DNA of 25,217 nt from Candidatus Bathyarchaeum sp. (GTDB lineage: Archaea; Thermoproteota; Bathyarchaeia; Bathyarchaeales; Bathyarchaeaceae), in the NCBI GenBank assembly GCA_003096235.1, contig PIXT01000118.1:1-25217 (forward strand), in the 5' to 3' direction. Shown here piece after piece: positions 23,614-25,217 of the stretch (its first letter is position 1; every line of letters begins with the position of its first letter). The notes below the pieces were generated by a model, which worked only from the letters and a program-made list of their open reading frames with translations, searched no databases and had not been told where the DNA came from. The translations under genes were made by a program, and so were the position numbers.

Positions 23614-23922
23614 TATTTTTTATAATCACTGCAAATTCGCGCGCCCTGTTTTTTGATGTTTTTACGTGTGCATAAACGTGTATATTTTGTCAGACATTTC
23701 TGGTTGGGTTTGACACGATTTTCGTGATTTATTTGTTATTAATATATCAAGACTAAATTAATCAAATGAGAACACACGCATGTTAAGTAATGACTGTTAA
23801 ATACGATATTGAACATTCATTCAGAGTTCTAAGGGCTAATCAATAAACATTCAGTAAAAAGAAAATGTTTATATACAAATAGTCAATATCTAGCATTTTA
23901 ATTGAATGAGAGCTGATTCAGA
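23570..23922. other. Spacer between amt and the KaiC-like gene
   Basis: It holds the amt terminator, then a stretch with ACGTGT repeated directly (around 23665 and 23677), a small CACGA/TCGTG hairpin near 23715, and a second TATA-like TTAATATATC near 23739. The TGAACATTCA palindrome is at 23810-23819 and the shared promoter block at 23843-23880. No coding frame is apparent. Confidence 0.5.
23843..23880 (+). promoter_or_regulatory. KaiC-like gene promoter, 38-nt block shared with amt
   Basis: Starts ATAAACATTCAGT and ends TTTATATACAAAT, with the TATA box at 23868. It matches the amt block at 30 of 38 positions. TTAATTGAAT recurs at 23898-23907, again exactly 30 nt after the TATA start. A TGAACATTCA palindrome lies 24 nt before the block. 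Confidence 0.65.
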
Positions 23923-24666
23923 ATGACAGCACAAAAAACATCAATAATTGATTGGGTCGACATCGGAGTGGTTGGACTGGACGAATTCATTCCAGGACTA
24001 CCCAAAGGTGACGCAATACTAGTTCGAGGTGACCCCGGCACAGGCAAAACCATTGTCTGCTTACAATTCCTTTACAAAGGCGCAAAGTGCGGCGAAAAAT
24101 GCATATACATCACAACAGAAGAAAGCCCAAAATCAATAATGCGAGCGGGTGGAGAACTGTGGCCAGATTTCCCACAACTAGTCAAAAAGGGAATAATACA
24201 AATTGTTGACATGTCCATAACCGCAGAGTACTCCAGCGAATACGGTATACTTAACAAAGCAGAAGCCATGAACATCGCCGAAAAAGGGTTTGCTGCACAA
24301 CCCGGAGCCACAAGAATAGTAATTGACTCGTTGTCTTCACTGCAGAGACGTCTATCTGATTCCAACGAATTCCGAGAAGTCTTCATGAAGTTACTGCTTG
24401 AAACAAAACAAAAAGGATCAACCATATTACTCACCGCCGAAGGCATCCCCTTGACGCCAGACATCACCGAATACCTTGTAGACCACCTGATATACCTTGA
24501 CTACCGAAAACAAGACACCATATGGACACGCGTTTTCATTCTTCGAAAGTCACGAAGCGTACCCCTAAAGCCTCAGATACTAAAACTAAACATCGAACGA
24601 GGCGGGCTGTCAGTAGAAGAAACGCCATTCGCGCTAAATCCTGTGTGGTTCCAAAGCAAAATCTAA
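23923..24666 (+). CDS. RAD55/KaiC-like RecA-fold ATPase
   Basis: Single-domain KaiC/RAD55-type protein of 247 aa, common in archaea, usually with regulatory rather than recombination roles. It begins with the family's GVVGLDEFIPGLPKGD (15-30), then Walker A GDPGTGKT (36-43), CIYITTEESP with the paired glutamates of the KaiC group, Walker B IVIDSLSSL (about 133-141), and a C-terminal GGLSVEETPF tail typical of the family. No helix-turn-helix or second domain is present. The ATG start fits a short leader from the TATA box at 23868. It has the same promoter architecture as amt, implying joint regulation. Its biochemical target is unknown; a role in nitrogen signalling is inference. A strong terminator hairpin follows. 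Confidence 0.88.
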   Translation: MTAQKTSIIDWVDIGVVGLDEFIPGLPKGDAILVRGDPGTGKTIVCLQFLYKGAKCGEKCIYITTEESPKSIMRAGGELWPDFPQLVKKGIIQIVDMSITAEYSSEYGILNKAEAMNIAEKGFAAQPGATRIVIDSLSSLQRRLSDSNEFREVFMKLLLETKQKGSTILLTAEGIPLTPDITEYLVDHLIYLDYRKQDTIWTRVFILRKSRSVPLKPQILKLNIERGGLSVEETPFALNPVWFQSKI

Positions 24667-24680
24667 TTTCAAGTGTTGCG

Positions 24681-24720
24681 CCTCACATTGACTGTGAGGT
24701 CCACCTTTTCTTCTTTTTTT
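24681..24720 (+). terminator. Terminator of the KaiC-like gene
   Basis: CCTCACA (24681-24687) and TGTGAGG (24693-24699) form a perfect 7-bp stem with a TTGAC loop, followed by TCCACC and a long T-rich run. It begins 15 nt after the stop codon. Confidence 0.75.
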
Positions 24721-24853
24721 ATGTTTTAAAAAATAAGTTGCATATTAGTTTCCGAACATAATGACAAAAACAACTTGTATGCTAATAACTCTAACGCGTT
24801 TTAGTGTTTCTGCATAGGCATTCATCAGGGCAGCCTGTATTTGTGTTTCCTTA

Positions 24854-24865
24854 ATGAATATTCAT
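24854..24865. promoter_or_regulatory. Orphan ATGAATATTCAT palindrome
   Basis: A perfect 12-bp palindrome containing the same TGAATATTCA core as 22122-22131 near amt. It lies in the 290-nt spacer between the KaiC-like gene and the 3' end of tsr3, with no gene start next to it. The rest of that spacer (24721-24956) is A+T-rich and shows nothing else I can name. Confidence 0.4.
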
Positions 24866-24956
24866 ACCAGAAAGAGATTACACGATTAAAGCTACTAAAC
24901 TGTAGTCAAAACAAAATTATGTTGACTGGATGTAAGCTAATTCAAAGAATTGTCTG

Positions 24957-25217
24957 CTATGCAGCGCCAATTTGGTTAAGGTAATCTTTTTGCACCTCAA
25001 CAACTCCAGCGCTATCTTTTGCTTCTGCATAGCCGTCCAGAAGCTCTTGGTTTAATGCAATGAATTGGAGCCCCCACTTAAACTTGGATAACAATTTTGT
25101 TGACTGTTCACGATAATCTGCTATGTAAAGAGCCGCAGCCAAAGCCTCTACAGTGCTAAGTTTGGTTGGTTTTCCATAATTTACGGGATTCGCCGCAACC
25201 AAATAGGGCAAACAACG
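24957..25217 (-). CDS. Tsr3-type rRNA aminocarboxypropyltransferase, C-terminal part
   Basis: The last 87 codons of a gene that continues past the right edge; the 5' part is missing. The segment [20 protein letters not shown], then EALAAALYI, and [20 protein letters not shown] are the signature C-terminal blocks of Tsr3 (formerly DUF367). Tsr3 transfers the aminocarboxypropyl group of S-adenosylmethionine to small-subunit rRNA in archaea and eukaryotes. The frame stays open through base 25217, with Arg-Cys-Leu preceding the PYL. The stop lies at 24957-24959. The family call is firm from these motifs although incomplete. Confidence 0.9.
   Translation of the reverse strand, partial: RCLPYLVAANPVNYGKPTKLSTVEALAAALYIADYREQSTKLLSKFKWGLQFIALNQELLDGYAEAKDSAGVVEVQKDYLNQIGAA

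Overview
The window looks like a piece of an archaeal chromosome, most likely of the TACK group and plausibly a Bathyarchaeia-type lineage. The basis is archaeal information-processing genes (ABCE1/Rli1, KEOPS subunit Cgi121, Tsr3, RtcA), TATA-box promoters, heavy use of TTG and GTG starts, NikR, a COG1237 MBL-fold enzyme and A+T-rich spacers. The lineage call is an inference from gene content. No rRNA, integrase, transposase or CRISPR array was seen. The right edge cuts through a tsr3-like gene. The left edge begins inside a 31-nt sequence that recurs, inverted, at 21958-21988.

Layout. 1-773: tRNA-Glu(CUC) on the minus strand, then a 646-nt spacer. 774-3943: a NrdG-like radical SAM activase divergent from an Mrp/NBP35 Fe-S carrier ATPase, then an MBL-fold protein and NikR. 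4148-7409: a cupin, an arrestin-fold Spo0M-like protein with a C-terminal zinc ribbon, a DUF1893 protein, an SPFH/band-7 membrane protein and a flavodoxin. 7669-9637: FluC fluoride channel, methylthioadenosine phosphorylase, and a COG2236 phosphoribosyltransferase convergent with it across a shared terminator. 9638-12904: a small membrane protein and a large secreted, membrane-anchored PQQ-type propeller protein. 13242-17845: ABCE1 divergent from an AIM24-family protein, then Sua5 tail-to-tail with Cgi121, which is translationally coupled to a second COG2236 phosphoribosyltransferase. 17986-21663: a coiled-coil microprotein, an rtcA-htpX gene pair, a YwbE-like protein and two orphans. 21664-24956: an ammonium transporter and a RAD55/KaiC-like ATPase, followed by the truncated tsr3.

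How the genes fit together. RNA and translation functions recur: tRNA-Glu, ABCE1, Sua5 plus Cgi121 (both in t6A synthesis), RtcA and Tsr3. Purine salvage is represented by MTAP and the two phosphoribosyltransferases. The strongest non-textbook signal is that the ammonium transporter and the KaiC-like ATPase have nearly duplicate promoters. A 38-nt block containing the TATA box is shared, with an identical 10-mer exactly 30 nt downstream of the TATA start, and TGAA/TTCA palindromes surround both. This suggests one regulon in which a RecA-fold ATPase lies next to amt, where glnK is often found.
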